64,000 nucleotides of DNA, taken from the NCBI GenBank assembly GCA_900537185.1, contig LS999827.1:5001-69000 (forward strand), given 5' to 3'. This stretch comes from Cytophagales bacterium Alg240-R148. GTDB lineage: Bacteria > Bacteroidota > Bacteroidia > Cytophagales > Cyclobacteriaceae. Position 1 is the first letter of the stretch, and the number at the start of each line of letters is the position of its first letter. Below the pieces are notes generated by a model that was given only the letters and a program-made list of their open reading frames with translations, was not told where the DNA came from and made no database searches. Below, in pieces: positions 1-10,364 of this stretch. The position numbers and the translations under genes are program-made.

Positions 1-818
1 GTAACATCGTCAAAACCCCTCCCATTGTTTATAAAAAGCTTGGAAGGTTCTGCCAGACTATAAGAAGTTGTAAAAACATCTAATAGGCCGTCGTTGTTAA
101 AATCTTCTAGACTGGCTCCTCCGGCGTGGTTGTTCACGGCCACCCCCAAATGCATGGCCATATTAGGGAATGCTTTAAACGTAGTATCAGAAGCAAAAGC
201 TGAAACTGGAATAACATATTCGGGGGCGACATTAGAAGGATATTGATCCACGGCCATGTGACACAAGTTTAAAAACCACCTGGATTGGTAGTCCATCGAA
301 TCATATGCCAACAATTGCTCGTAAATCACAATGGCATTTTGGACTGGTTCCATTACGGTATGGATGCCGTCTCCTTTTATAGGCATTATACACGATTGCC
401 CGGAGTGGTTGTCGATACAATTGGTAATTTCCCCTTTCCGCAAATAAGCCAGGGCCTTTACTTTATAAAAGAACAAGCTCTCTTTATTGATTGTATCAAA
501 TCGGTTTTGCTTTAAAAAGGCATCTATTATTTCTATGCACTTTTCATTTTCTCCCTTCAACAATAAAACCAGTACATAATCCAACCAACTACTGAATTTC
601 ATGGTATAAGGCATACCTTGAACCCCTAATTCCATTTTTTTTAACAAATTATGGGTAAAATAGGGAAACGTGGTTCCTTTGAAAGCTTCCGCTCGCAAGG
701 AGTCCAACTCTAAGGCCATTTCTGTTGTAGAAACAGTTCGGTATTCTTCTTTTTGGCTGCAGCCTATTGCGAACAGCAGGGTTACCATCGCCCAGGCAAT
801 TGTTCTTATTTTTCCCAT
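1..818 (-). CDS. FG-GAP/VCBS (CRTAC1-like) lipoprotein, 3' end outside window
   Basis: Partial gene; its C-terminus lies beyond base 1. The first visible residues form a lipoprotein signal (hydrophobic stretch then A-I-G-C, Cys20), so it is probably anchored in the outer or inner membrane. The next 200 residues are helical and unrecognised. The last visible residues read ASLEDFNNDGLLDVF, an FG-GAP/VCBS calcium-binding repeat typical of CRTAC1-family proteins. The ATG at 818 lies inside the end of the upstream FG-GAP gene (overlap 13 bp), which indicates translational coupling in the same operon as SusC/SusD. Function is unknown; surface binding or an accessory role in the glycan locus is inference. 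Confidence 0.75.
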   Translation of the reverse strand, partial: MGKIRTIAWAMVTLLFAIGCSQKEEYRTVSTTEMALELDSLRAEAFKGTTFPYFTHNLLKKMELGVQGMPYTMKFSSWLDYVLVLLLKGENEKCIEIIDAFLKQNRFDTINKESLFFYKVKALAYLRKGEITNCIDNHSGQSCIMPIKGDGIHTVMEPVQNAIVIYEQLLAYDSMDYQSRWFLNLCHMAVDQYPSNVAPEYVIPVSAFASDTTFKAFPNMAMHLGVAVNNHAGGASLEDFNNDGLLDVFTTSYSLAEPSKLFINNGRGFDDV

Positions 819-3800
819 TTAAAAAGTGTTGCGGGTGCCATGTTCGACAAGAACAGTAAATGTTCAGCACCATTTATTGTTATTTTGTTTAAATGTTTGA
901 TGTCATAGGGCACATATATGCCGGTAGTTGCATAGGGCGCATATGTAAACTCATTTTCACCATTTCCTAAAAGTGCCCAACCAAAACAGGCATCGTTTCG
1001 TGGTGTCTCAATTTCAGAAGAAAACAAATTGCCGCCTGCAAGAATATCCAAATGACCGTCGTTGTTCCAATCCCATATTTCTATGCTATTAATAGATGAA
1101 GCCTGCACTTGAACGGGCAATGCTGTCATTTTAAGGCCTTCCTTTCCTCTATTTTCGATGAACATACTTGCAAATTGCTGCGCCTTGTAATGCAACCCTG
1201 ATTGCAGTTTTTCTTCAGAATATATATCAATAAGGGATGCTGAGGCAAACTTATCGTACTTACTTTTGAACTTAGTTTGAATATCTGGAATTTGTTCTGA
1301 TGAACACTGCATGCCCCTTACTGGAAACTGCGTTTCGCCTTCATAATACCCCAATACAATATCTATGTTGTTGTTGGCATCGTAATCGCTGGCGTAGATA
1401 TCAAAGGTTTTTTCTTTACTTGCCTGGTACTTGTAATTAAGGCCCAAATTGCCAACCACCATGTCTTGGTCCCCATCTTTGTCAAAATCCGCAAGGGCTA
1501 TGGTGTTCCACCAACCCACGGTTTCATCCAACCCAAAAGATTCGGTCTGATTGACCCAAACTCCACCTTTCATTTTAAAAACTGAAATGGGCATCCATTC
1601 TCCAACCACAACCAACTCATTGGCTCCGTCTCCGTCCAAATCCAACCAAGCAGCATCAGCCACCATACCCAAATTTTTTAGAGATTCTTGTTTTTGTTGC
1701 ACCATTCCGAGGCCTTCGGAAATTTTATTTTCTAATACAATTGAATGGCTTGGTAATGGGTATTTTTGAGCGGTTTGCCTTCCTCCTATAAAAAGGTCTA
1801 AGTCTCCATCCATATCAAAATCTAAAGGCAGAACAGTACCTCCGCTAATATCCATTGTTGGAAGCCAGTAAGAGGCTACTACAAACGCTCCATTTCTATT
1901 TTCATAAAGCCTGTCTTGGTACAGATCAGACCCTTGAGGCGATTCATTGCCTCCACTGACAACGTATAAATCTAGGTCTCCATCCCCGTCTGCATCAAAA
2001 AATTGCGCCGCTACGTCTTCGTAAATGGAATCCCTTTCCAACATCCAGTTGTTAATGAATCCGCCACTTGCATTCTGCAAAAGCAATTGTGGCGCCATGC
2101 CTTTTGCTCCTCCAACAAACAAATCTTCTAAACCATCGCCATTTACATCTCCTACAGCGGCAGCTGGCCCCAATCGAGACATCCTATGCGGCAAAAGCAC
2201 CTGAATTTTGTAGTCATCGAACTCGTTTTCTTGGTGTATATAGTCCGAAATCCCATCTACATGCACTGGAGTGAAATAGTGCTTATTTTGTTTTTTCGCT
2301 TGAGGAACAACCCTTTTGGCTTGGAGGTAGTCTATTGTTATTGTATTATTTTTTTCTATTCCTTGGATATCTTGGCTTTTGCCATCTGGCCAAACTACTT
2401 CTACGCGAGAAACGGTCTTTTCTTCTCCTATTCCAAAATGTAAAATAGGTTCTACGGAGCTTTGGTAGCCCCGTACCAGGGTATGCTCTTTGTAGAGAAT
2501 TCGATCGGCCAAATGCACTTTTACTTTTGCTCCCAAGCCTAAAGGGTTGCGTTCAGGCCCTTTTAATTGTATCCGCACAAATCCGTGGGGCCCTTTGCTG
2601 CTATGGTTTTCAAATATAGAAGCTACAGAATCTATGTTGTTCAATACCATTTCCAAATCTCCATCATTGTCCAGATCCGCATAGGCGGCACCATTGGAGA
2701 ACCCTTCAAATTCTATTCCCCAAGCTGCATTGGTTTTCTGAAAATTAATTCCATCTACATTTTTAAACATGTAGTTGTCTACCTTTTTAAAAGGCAATTT
2801 TTCTGTAATATCGGCAAATGAAAGTTCTTTATATTTAATTTTCATCCGTATATCCAAACGCCCCATCCATTTAAAAAAGTCTTTGTTGTTGATATCGCGT
2901 CTCGTTCCATTGGTTATATACAAGTCATTAAACCCATCGTTATCGTAATCAGCAAACAAAGAAGCCCAACTCCAGTCTGTTTTATCCATGCCGGATATTT
3001 TCGCCAGGTCGGAAAAAAAAGGGTCTCCATTTTCTCGGATACCGTTATTAATTTGAAGGGCATTGAACATGTATTGGTAGTGAAATCCAGCGTCGATGTT
3101 TTCCCAGAAGCCGTCAATATCCATGCTTGCCATGTTGGCCTTGGATCTAAAGTTATCGGCTGGGGTCATGTCTACCTGCATAAAATCCATCCTTCCATCG
3201 TTGTTGATGTCTGCTGCATCTACTCCCATGCCATAAAATGCCGTATGTTGTGTTGTTTCTTTTACTTTATCGGTGAAGGTGCCATCCCCGTTATTGAAAT
3301 AAAAATTATCCGGTGTGTTAAAATCGTTGGATACATAAAGGTCGGTTAGGTTGTCGTTGTTAAAGTCGGATGCTATGACCCCTACGGCCAACCCGAAATT
3401 CAAAAGCCCTGCCTTTTCAGTAACATCTGTAAAAAAACCATTGCCATCATTTTCATAGAGATGATCAGAAGTTGCCCAAACGGGGTTGTCTACTTTTTCT
3501 TTGTATTGTCGAATCAGAGTACCGAAGGAGGTTTTTTCATAATTGGCGACATATAGGTCGATGTCTCCATCTTGGTCGTAGTCAAAGAAAGCAGTTTGAA
3601 TGGACATTCCAGCATCTGCTACCCCGCGCTTTTCCGCTTCATCTTTAAATGTAGGGATGCCATTGGCATTGTTGCCTTGGTTTACATACAAAATATTCTT
3701 GGTAGATGCCCATATGCCAGCTACCGAGACACTGATGTCCATTTTTCCATCCGCGTTGATGTCGGTCATGGCTATTCCCGTTATCCACCGGTTGTCTGCG

Positions 3801-4117
3801 CCTACACCCGCAAGGGTAGTAATGTCTTCAAACTGTAGATTACCTTTGTTTAAAAACAACTTATTCTCCACATTATTGCCAGAAAAATAAATATCTTGAA
3901 GACCATCGTTGTTCACATCTCCAATGGCCACACCGCCACCCATATAGTAGTAGCCGTAATTAAAAAAATTAATTGAGTCGTTTACAACAAGGTCGTTAGA
4001 AAAATTTACGCCAGTAGCCGTAGAGGGAAGGGCCGTGAAGCGGTTGTCTTTCTGTTCTTCTTTTTGGGTACAGGCAAACAAAAGGCTAAAAACGAGAATA
4101 TAGCTGTAAAATTTCAT
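806..4117 (-). CDS. CRTAC1-family FG-GAP/VCBS repeat lipoprotein with ASPIC/UnbV domain
   Basis: 1103 residues. The signal ends in a lipobox (LLFAC, Cys16). Many FG-GAP-type repeats follow, with the loop D-x-N/D-x-D-G-x-x-D, for example near residues 67-76, 119-128, 180-188, 303-312, 390-399, 481-490, 656-665, 708-717 and 878-886; these predict calcium-stabilised beta-propellers. An ASPIC/UnbV domain (about 523-595, with GLGAKVKV and VEVVWPDGK) sits between the two propeller halves, as in CRTAC1 proteins. In Bacteroidota such proteins often follow SusC/SusD genes, as here. A hairpin terminator lies between susD and this gene, so it may be read through or have its own promoter. Exact role is unknown; ligand or polysaccharide binding at the surface is inference. 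Confidence 0.85.
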   Translation of the reverse strand: MKFYSYILVFSLLFACTQKEEQKDNRFTALPSTATGVNFSNDLVVNDSINFFNYGYYYMGGGVAIGDVNNDGLQDIYFSGNNVENKLFLNKGNLQFEDITTLAGVGADNRWITGIAMTDINADGKMDISVSVAGIWASTKNILYVNQGNNANGIPTFKDEAEKRGVADAGMSIQTAFFDYDQDGDIDLYVANYEKTSFGTLIRQYKEKVDNPVWATSDHLYENDGNGFFTDVTEKAGLLNFGLAVGVIASDFNNDNLTDLYVSNDFNTPDNFYFNNGDGTFTDKVKETTQHTAFYGMGVDAADINNDGRMDFMQVDMTPADNFRSKANMASMDIDGFWENIDAGFHYQYMFNALQINNGIRENGDPFFSDLAKISGMDKTDWSWASLFADYDNDGFNDLYITNGTRRDINNKDFFKWMGRLDIRMKIKYKELSFADITEKLPFKKVDNYMFKNVDGINFQKTNAAWGIEFEGFSNGAAYADLDNDGDLEMVLNNIDSVASIFENHSSKGPHGFVRIQLKGPERNPLGLGAKVKVHLADRILYKEHTLVRGYQSSVEPILHFGIGEEKTVSRVEVVWPDGKSQDIQGIEKNNTITIDYLQAKRVVPQAKKQNKHYFTPVHVDGISDYIHQENEFDDYKIQVLLPHRMSRLGPAAAVGDVNGDGLEDLFVGGAKGMAPQLLLQNASGGFINNWMLERDSIYEDVAAQFFDADGDGDLDLYVVSGGNESPQGSDLYQDRLYENRNGAFVVASYWLPTMDISGGTVLPLDFDMDGDLDLFIGGRQTAQKYPLPSHSIVLENKISEGLGMVQQKQESLKNLGMVADAAWLDLDGDGANELVVVGEWMPISVFKMKGGVWVNQTESFGLDETVGWWNTIALADFDKDGDQDMVVGNLGLNYKYQASKEKTFDIYASDYDANNNIDIVLGYYEGETQFPVRGMQCSSEQIPDIQTKFKSKYDKFASASLIDIYSEEKLQSGLHYKAQQFASMFIENRGKEGLKMTALPVQVQASSINSIEIWDWNNDGHLDILAGGNLFSSEIETPRNDACFGWALLGNGENEFTYAPYATTGIYVPYDIKHLNKITINGAEHLLFLSNMAPATLFKWEK

Positions 4118-4148
4118 TCTTATAATTTAGAGTTATTTATTATAAACA

Positions 4149-4180
4149 GCAAAAGGCTATCCCTTAAGGTAGCCTTTTGC
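4149..4180 (-). terminator. Hairpin between susD and the FG-GAP gene
   Basis: Perfect 11-bp inverted repeat (GCAAAAGGCTA, 10-nt loop, TAGCCTTTTGC) 27 bases after the susD stop. In the minus-strand direction it is followed by a T/A-rich stretch rather than a strict U-run, so it could be a partial terminator or an RNA-stabilising hairpin that sets SusCD above the downstream lipoproteins. Confidence 0.55.
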
Positions 4181-4206
4181 CGTAGTTAATATAAATACCT
4201 TAGTAA

Positions 4207-5724
4207 TTAATACTTAGGGTTTTGCGTCATGTTTGTCGCAGCAGCAATATCAGTAGATGGGATTGGGAAAATTTTATGTTTGTCATAATCAAATCTCTCT
4301 CCGAACTCAATGCCCTTTAATTCAGCATCTGCCACTGATTTACCCCAGCGCATTAAATCAAAGTAACGGTGTCCTTCGAAAGCCAATTCTACGAATCGCT
4401 CTTGTCGAATGGCAGCCATTAGCGCATCGCCAGAAGGCGTAATTGCAGTCAATCCAGCTCTTTCTCTAACTTCATTGAGCGCAACTAAGGCGCCTGATTC
4501 GTTTCCAGAATTGGCATATGCTTCTGCTTTTAACAACAATATATCTGCATAACGAATGAGCCTCCAGTTGGTACCATAGTTCAATTCAGGTACAGCTTCC
4601 ACATTGGTTTCATCTGCAAAAGAACCATACTTCAGTCTGAAATACCCATTGTAATCCCACCAAGCACTACCATCAAAATCAGGATCCGTACTTTTGTAGG
4701 TCAAGTATTCTTCTTCCGAAAACATGGTGGCAGCTCTTCTTGAATCGCCCACCTCAAATGCATTCCATAATTTTTCTGAAGGGTAGTTGAAACCCCATCC
4801 CGCAATCAACCCTAGTTCTGGAGTACTACCTGCTCTGGCACCCATTAACTGAACATGCAAGTTATTTTCAACTCGTGTTCCCCAAGGGTAACCCCAATCA
4901 TAAGGGACTTCAGCAGAAAAGGAGCCTTCAAAGATAGATTCAGATCCGAACTCTTCGGCATCGGTAAATACATCAGCATAATTGGCAACAAGAGAATAAC
5001 CCGTTACTTTTTCAAATGCTGTGGCCGCATCTGCATATTTTTCTTGGTAAAGCAACGCTTTGCCCAACAATGCATAGGCCATGCCCTGAGAAGCTCTGAA
5101 TTTATCACCAGCAGAATAGTCTTCTTTTTTAGGAAGAGCCGCTGCTGCTTCTGTTAAATCTTTCTCGATTTGTGCATATATTTCCGTTGTAGGAACCCTT
5201 ACTTGGTTGAACTCAGAAGGTTCTAAACCTTTTAAAACCAAAGGAAGGTCTCCAAATTGTTGTACCAATTCTAAGTAATAATATGCTCTTAACGCTTTGG
5301 CTTCCCCAATAATTCTTTTTCTAAGATCATTGATTGGCTCTATGTTTTCTACAATCATGTTGGCACGGAAAATACCCATGTAGTTAACTCCCCAAGTAGC
5401 CGTAATAGCAGGATTTTGTGAATCCCATGCAAAATCGTCAAGATTTTGATATGGAGGCTGATCTGTTTCGTCACCACCTCCTGCAGTGCCTTCATCCGAA
5501 GGCAACGTTTTAATGAATGTCGGACTCGACCATCCAAATAAATTATCAGCAGTTAATAAATCGTAAGTGGCTATGATGGCCAATTCTGCATCTTCATCGG
5601 TTGCGTAAAACGTTTCGATGGAAGAAACACCGTTGACCTCTTGGTCCAACTGGTCAGAGCATGCCACAATCAAACCGAATGTTAGCGATGCCGCGACACC
5701 TAATATTCCTATATTCTTTTTCAT
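4207..5724 (-). CDS. susD-like: SusD/RagB-family glycan-binding lipoprotein
   Basis: 505 residues starting at ATG 5724; an earlier in-frame TTG lies inside susC and is not used. The signal peptide ends at the lipobox IVAC. The body shows the SusD/RagB pattern: an N-terminal helical TPR-like part (FYATDEDAELAIIATYDLL, AKALRAYYYLELVQQFGDLP) and the C-terminal RagB/SusD region with WRLIRYADILLLKAEAYA and FVELAFEGHRYFDLMRWGK. SusD proteins sit on the cell surface as a lid on the SusC porin and deliver oligosaccharides to it. The gene starts 13 bp after susC, the usual tight pair. The specific substrate cannot be read from sequence. Confidence 0.95.
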   Translation of the reverse strand: MKKNIGILGVAASLTFGLIVACSDQLDQEVNGVSSIETFYATDEDAELAIIATYDLLTADNLFGWSSPTFIKTLPSDEGTAGGGDETDQPPYQNLDDFAWDSQNPAITATWGVNYMGIFRANMIVENIEPINDLRKRIIGEAKALRAYYYLELVQQFGDLPLVLKGLEPSEFNQVRVPTTEIYAQIEKDLTEAAAALPKKEDYSAGDKFRASQGMAYALLGKALLYQEKYADAATAFEKVTGYSLVANYADVFTDAEEFGSESIFEGSFSAEVPYDWGYPWGTRVENNLHVQLMGARAGSTPELGLIAGWGFNYPSEKLWNAFEVGDSRRAATMFSEEEYLTYKSTDPDFDGSAWWDYNGYFRLKYGSFADETNVEAVPELNYGTNWRLIRYADILLLKAEAYANSGNESGALVALNEVRERAGLTAITPSGDALMAAIRQERFVELAFEGHRYFDLMRWGKSVADAELKGIEFGERFDYDKHKIFPIPSTDIAAATNMTQNPKY

Positions 5725-5737
5725 TTGTAGTTCTCTT

Positions 5738-8700
5738 TTAAAATTCAATTGATAATCCTGTAAGAAGTGTCTTTGGCACTGGATACGCACCTCTATCAAC
5801 ACCAATACTATTCGCATTGTTACTTCCTCCAATTTCAGGATCAAAACCTTTGTACCCTGTAAATGTGAAATAGTTATCCAAAGACACATAAATTCTGGCT
5901 TTGTTAAATCCAATTTTGCTCAACAAGCTTTCAGGTACGTTATACCCCACTTGAATCTGTCTGATTTTGAAATACGATGCATCAAACACCATTAAATCAC
6001 TAGCATATGCCAAGTTGTTTACGCCAGCCCTGAACCAATCGTTGGTTGAGCCTTCTCCAGTCCATCTATCGGTATAGAAAAATTCTGGTTTGTTGGCCTG
6101 AATTCTATCCGTTCTGTTGAATCCCATGATTACATCGTGTCCAACAGATGCTTGTCCGAAGAATCTAAAATCGAAACCTTTGTATTCTAAGGTTGCAGTT
6201 AATCCCAAAGAAAATTTAGGGTGTGGCGAACCGATTTCAACAAAATCAGCAGAAGAAATTGTTCCATCGCCATTGGTATCGTTGATGATTGGATCTCCAG
6301 GCTGGATGTTGTCATACCCTCCTGTTACACTTTCTTCGTAAGTATCAATTTGCGCTTGGTTTTGGAATATACCAGAAGTTTGGTAGCCTCTGAAAAACCA
6401 CAATGGTTTGCCTTCTTGCATGGCCGTAGCCGATGTCCAGTTAACACCAATGTTGGTACCCGCTTCAAACTCTTTGTTTGGATCTACTTCAGTTGCTTCA
6501 TTTTTAATTTTTGTGAAATTGAAGTTGATGTCGTATTTCAATTCCTTGGATCTGTTGCCATAACCCAATTCAATTTCGAAACCACTGTTTCTTACCGTTC
6601 CTGAGTTTACCGGACCAGCTGGGTTTCCAACAAATCCTGGAGGAGAACCAGGTACAATCAAATCTTTGGTATCCTTAATGAAATAATCGGCCGACATAGT
6701 CAAATTGTCATTGAAAAACCCAACATCCAATCCAATATCGGTTTGAATCGAAGTTTCCCAAGTTAGTGTTGGATTGGCCAATTGTGTTGGCTCCGCACCC
6801 GATCTGAAATTACCAGCGTCATCTACGTAAACAAAACCAGCACTTACAGTTGCTAGAGAAGCACCTGTTGGCAAGTTGGTCAAACTAGACAAACTACCGT
6901 TTTTACCCCAACTTGCTCTAAACTTTAAGAAGTTCATAGCATCGATGCCGTAAAAGTCTTCTGCTGAGATGATCCATCCACCGGAAACCGATGGAAAATA
7001 ACCCCACCTGTTGTCTTTTGAAAGTAAGGACGACCCATCTGCTCTTAGCGTAGCACCAAATAAATACTTCTCTTTGTAGTTGTAGGTCAATCTACCAAAA
7101 TAAGACAGCAAAGTAGAAGAGTTTCTATTTCCAGAAGCATTGGTGTTTTGAATTCTGTTCGGAACAGCATCCAAATAAGCCAATTGCGGGATAGGGTTCA
7201 ATAACGTACTAGCATTTCCTTGTAAGTATCCTCCTGTTGATTTGAAGAATGACGTACCGATCAATGCATTAAAATTATGGTCGTTGATCTTTTTAGTATA
7301 AGAAGCAAAGTTTTCCCACTGATAATTGAAGAAATCACTATAAGTATCCGATGCTCTAGCATCTTCAGTATCTCTATCATTGAAAAACCATCCTTCTTGC
7401 CAGAAATGGTTGTAGCTTGTTCCAACTGTAAGACCTAACCTGGAAGTAATCTCCAAACCTTCTATTGGTGTTAAAGACAAAGCTGTTGAACCTATCAAAG
7501 CATTGATGGTATTAGAACCATGGATCTGCTCCATTTTTGCTATTGGATTGGCAGTTTCTCCACCAACTAACGTGGACATTCCCCAATACTTACCATCTGC
7601 ATTTGTCTTATAATTTTGATCTGCGCCATACTCATTGGTAATCCAATGTGGCACACCGTTTTCATATACAACAGGCGTTGCAGGATCCATTAAGATACCA
7701 CTCTGGGCAATTCCGCCAAATTCGTTGTTCTCTTGAATGGAAGTTCTGTTGTAACTAGCAAAAGTATAGTTGTTGGTTACTTTCAACCAATCTTTTATTT
7801 GATGGCTCAAATTCATTCTGATAGAGTAACGCTCAAACTTAGCCTTGTCTCCACCCAAAATACCATCCTGGTTCAAATAATATGCTCCTATCAAATACTT
7901 TGTTTTTTCAGACCCTCCAGAAAATGTTAATGCATGACGCATCAAAGGAGCAGTTTTAAACATTTCGCCTTTCCAATCCGTGCCTTGTGAAGGCAATTGC
8001 TCGTCTCCTCTTCTTTTTACAGTTAAATCTGCCTCCGCATTGTACTCTTCAAATTGTCCTAAATTCATCACTTTTAATGGTGAATTTTGATCTTGGGCGC
8101 CATACTGAAAGCTATAATTTACTTTTCCTGGACCTGATTTACCTTTTTTAGTCGAAATATAAATTACGCCATTCGCACCTTCCGCTCCATAAATGGCCGC
8201 GGATGCCGCATCTTTTAGAACTTCAACAGATCCAATTTCATTTGGGTCTAAGAAATCCATATTTGGAACCCGCATTCCGTCTACAATGTACAAAGGAGAT
8301 GTGCTGCTATTAGAACCTGCACCCCTTATCTTCACATCGTATCCAGCACCAGGAGATCCTGAAGTAGGAATAATTTGCACACCAGCCATACGACCTTGCA
8401 ATGCTTGGTCTACTGATCCAGCAGAAAAACTTTCTAAGTCTTTGCCTTCAACACTAGAAATGGCAGCAGTTAAAACACTTTTCTTTTGTTCTCCATAACC
8501 AATTACCACAATTTCTTGTAGTGCGGTAACATTGTCTTCCAATGCTACATCTATTTTGGATTGGCTTCCCACAGGGATTTCTATAGATTCCATTCCTACA
8601 AAAGAGAAAACTAAAATATCGGTGCCAGCTACGGATAAGTTGTAAACACCGTTTACATCTGTAACTGTTCCATTGGTGGTTCCTTTCACCAATACACTTA

Positions 8701-8854
8701 CTCCCGGAAGCGTTTCCCCGGTAGTTTTTGCGGTCACTGTACCGCTAACATTAACATTTTGAGCTACAGCTGAAACTAATGTAAACACCGTAAGCACCAA
8801 AGATATTGACAACAGTTTCATCAACTTGTTGTTATATATTTTTATTTTTTGCAT
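5738..8854 (-). CDS. susC-like: SusC/RagA-family TonB-linked outer-membrane transporter
   Basis: 1038 residues. Signal peptide to about residue 31 (VSAVAQ); a carboxypeptidase-regulatory-like domain (about 33-110, VSGTVTAKTTGETLPGVSV); a TonB plug (about 120-235) with the SusC signatures LQGRMAGVQI, IRGAGS and YIVDGMR and the VLKDAASAAIYGAEGANGVI segment; then a long beta-barrel ending in the aromatic motif LLTGLSIEF. It imports SusD-bound ligand with TonB/ExbBD energy. ATG 8854 is taken as start; a second ATG at 8821 (MKLLSISL) gives a more usual signal peptide and is a real alternative. It lies between the Ig-like lipoprotein gene and susD in one direction, so one operon is likely. Confidence 0.95.
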   Translation of the reverse strand: MQKIKIYNNKLMKLLSISLVLTVFTLVSAVAQNVNVSGTVTAKTTGETLPGVSVLVKGTTNGTVTDVNGVYNLSVAGTDILVFSFVGMESIEIPVGSQSKIDVALEDNVTALQEIVVIGYGEQKKSVLTAAISSVEGKDLESFSAGSVDQALQGRMAGVQIIPTSGSPGAGYDVKIRGAGSNSSTSPLYIVDGMRVPNMDFLDPNEIGSVEVLKDAASAAIYGAEGANGVIYISTKKGKSGPGKVNYSFQYGAQDQNSPLKVMNLGQFEEYNAEADLTVKRRGDEQLPSQGTDWKGEMFKTAPLMRHALTFSGGSEKTKYLIGAYYLNQDGILGGDKAKFERYSIRMNLSHQIKDWLKVTNNYTFASYNRTSIQENNEFGGIAQSGILMDPATPVVYENGVPHWITNEYGADQNYKTNADGKYWGMSTLVGGETANPIAKMEQIHGSNTINALIGSTALSLTPIEGLEITSRLGLTVGTSYNHFWQEGWFFNDRDTEDARASDTYSDFFNYQWENFASYTKKINDHNFNALIGTSFFKSTGGYLQGNASTLLNPIPQLAYLDAVPNRIQNTNASGNRNSSTLLSYFGRLTYNYKEKYLFGATLRADGSSLLSKDNRWGYFPSVSGGWIISAEDFYGIDAMNFLKFRASWGKNGSLSSLTNLPTGASLATVSAGFVYVDDAGNFRSGAEPTQLANPTLTWETSIQTDIGLDVGFFNDNLTMSADYFIKDTKDLIVPGSPPGFVGNPAGPVNSGTVRNSGFEIELGYGNRSKELKYDINFNFTKIKNEATEVDPNKEFEAGTNIGVNWTSATAMQEGKPLWFFRGYQTSGIFQNQAQIDTYEESVTGGYDNIQPGDPIINDTNGDGTISSADFVEIGSPHPKFSLGLTATLEYKGFDFRFFGQASVGHDVIMGFNRTDRIQANKPEFFYTDRWTGEGSTNDWFRAGVNNLAYASDLMVFDASYFKIRQIQVGYNVPESLLSKIGFNKARIYVSLDNYFTFTGYKGFDPEIGGSNNANSIGVDRGAYPVPKTLLTGLSIEF

Positions 8855-8892
8855 GTTTCTTAATTTTATTAATTAACAATTAACCTACGGGC

Positions 8893-10227
8893 TTAATCTG
8901 CCACTGTAATTCCATCCAACAATTTGATTGTACTCTCGTTGCCAGCCGCATCTACTTCCATGTAATAGATTTTATATGCTCCAGCTGCTACAACAAATTT
9001 CGATGTTCCTTTCCCTTCGCCGTCAAAATCAGCAGGGCCTTCCGGTACAAATTGGGAATTATCAGGTAAGAATATCCAAATCACCTCTTCACTACTTGGG
9101 TTCACCTTCATTAATTTACTTCCAACAGGATCCTCTCCTGCAGTTAATGTAGGGTTAGGGGCTGTATTGTCAATTGTCACGGTAGCGGTACCGTCCAATT
9201 CTGTTGCAGAATTCCCTGCCATATCCACTACTGTAGATTGGTCCATCACAATACTCAACGAGCCATTGCCTGTTCCATCCACGGCGATGGTTCCTGTCCA
9301 AACCGTTGGATCATCTCCACTGGTTAAAACAACCTGACCGTTGGTGCCTGAAGCTCCAGCAGAATAAGTATAGTCTACTACCATATCACCATCGTGGGGG
9401 TTGGGACGGGAGGCTTCATTCATTGTTAAGGTGACCTCTATGCTCGCACCATCTTTAGCTGCTGTAGCAGATACTGCCATGCTGCCAATAGGTGCTGTAT
9501 TGTCTATAGAATGTAGTAAGAAATATTCTCTTGCTGAAGTGGCGCCGCCATAACTAGCATCTACTTCTACATTGTTCATATAGCCTTCTAATTGCCCAGA
9601 AGTTTCGGATGCTCCCGTTGCAGTATAGGTAGCCGAGAACTTAGTCATGTTGCTACCTGCTACTTCCGTGAAAGTAGTTAATGCACCGGTTACATAAGGT
9701 GCATTGCCGCTACCATCCGGATTTAAATCAATAACCGAAGTGTCTCCAGCAACAGTACCATTTAGTACAAGTTCCGGTATGGACGCCAAGGGTGCATCAA
9801 AAGTAACCGTAATTTCATCTACACCATCTTCGTTGATGGTTGGAGAAATCATGAATGCGGTGGAATAACCGATTCCTACCTCAAGGACATTAACAACCCT
9901 TGTTCCGGTGAAACCGTTGCCTGAAGCTGAAATTGTTGCTTCTCCAACTCCTTCAAAAACAACTTGAGCAGTTGTACCATCGGAAGACGATAGACTTGCG
10001 TTGCCTGTTACATTCCAAACAACATCTCCTGCATAATCCCCTGCTACGAAATCGTGAGTCGATGCGGGGTTTACACTGGCGGGGCCATCAATGTAAAGCA
10101 CCTGATCGATGGTGTTTTTCTGAACATCGTCTTTACAAGCTGTGAACACAGCTCCAAGAAGGACGATACCCAAAAGTAATTTGGCCAGCAATTTTGGTCT
10201 GACCTCTTTTTGTCTAAGTTTTATCAT
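8893..10227 (-). CDS. Ig-like domain surface lipoprotein, SusE/F-position glycan-binding candidate
   Basis: 444 residues from ATG 10227 (a TTG three codons upstream is less likely). The N-terminus is basic, then hydrophobic, ending in the lipobox VFTAC. The rest is beta-rich and repetitive: two or three bacterial Ig-like units, for example EITVTFDAPLASIPELVLNG and IEVTLTMNEASRP, each closed by a TxxxDNTAP hinge, and a C-terminal unit about residues 360-444. No catalytic motif is seen. It is first in the row before susC-susD, the place where surface glycan-binding proteins (SusE/SusF-like) are found, although it is not recognisably SusE by sequence. Substrate binding is inference from position and architecture. 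Confidence 0.7.
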   Translation of the reverse strand: MIKLRQKEVRPKLLAKLLLGIVLLGAVFTACKDDVQKNTIDQVLYIDGPASVNPASTHDFVAGDYAGDVVWNVTGNASLSSSDGTTAQVVFEGVGEATISASGNGFTGTRVVNVLEVGIGYSTAFMISPTINEDGVDEITVTFDAPLASIPELVLNGTVAGDTSVIDLNPDGSGNAPYVTGALTTFTEVAGSNMTKFSATYTATGASETSGQLEGYMNNVEVDASYGGATSAREYFLLHSIDNTAPIGSMAVSATAAKDGASIEVTLTMNEASRPNPHDGDMVVDYTYSAGASGTNGQVVLTSGDDPTVWTGTIAVDGTGNGSLSIVMDQSTVVDMAGNSATELDGTATVTIDNTAPNPTLTAGEDPVGSKLMKVNPSSEEVIWIFLPDNSQFVPEGPADFDGEGKGTSKFVVAAGAYKIYYMEVDAAGNESTIKLLDGITVAD

Positions 10228-10272
10228 GCCTTTCAATTAAATTGATTTTTGGTAAATAGTTTAGTATTACTT

Positions 10273-10303
10273 CAAAGTCAAACTTCTTGAATTAATAAGG
10301 CAA
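10273..10303 (-). promoter_or_regulatory. Candidate promoter for the lipoprotein-susC-susD genes
   Basis: On the minus strand: TTG, a 20-nt spacer, then TGACTTTG, one mismatch from the Bacteroidota -7 element TAnnTTTG. It lies in the 137-bp gap after the regulator gene and about 45 bp before ATG 10227. A second control input from the hybrid regulator, which should bind nearby, is expected but no operator was identified. Confidence 0.35.
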
Positions 10304-10364
10304 TTGCGTTGGGGATTCTGCACAAAGAAGAGGGGTAATTATTACAAATCTGTAACAAACCTCC

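Noticed and set aside
5725-5913. Upstream extension of SusD into susC
   Set aside because: It begins at TTG inside susC and precedes a normal lipoprotein signal at ATG 5724.
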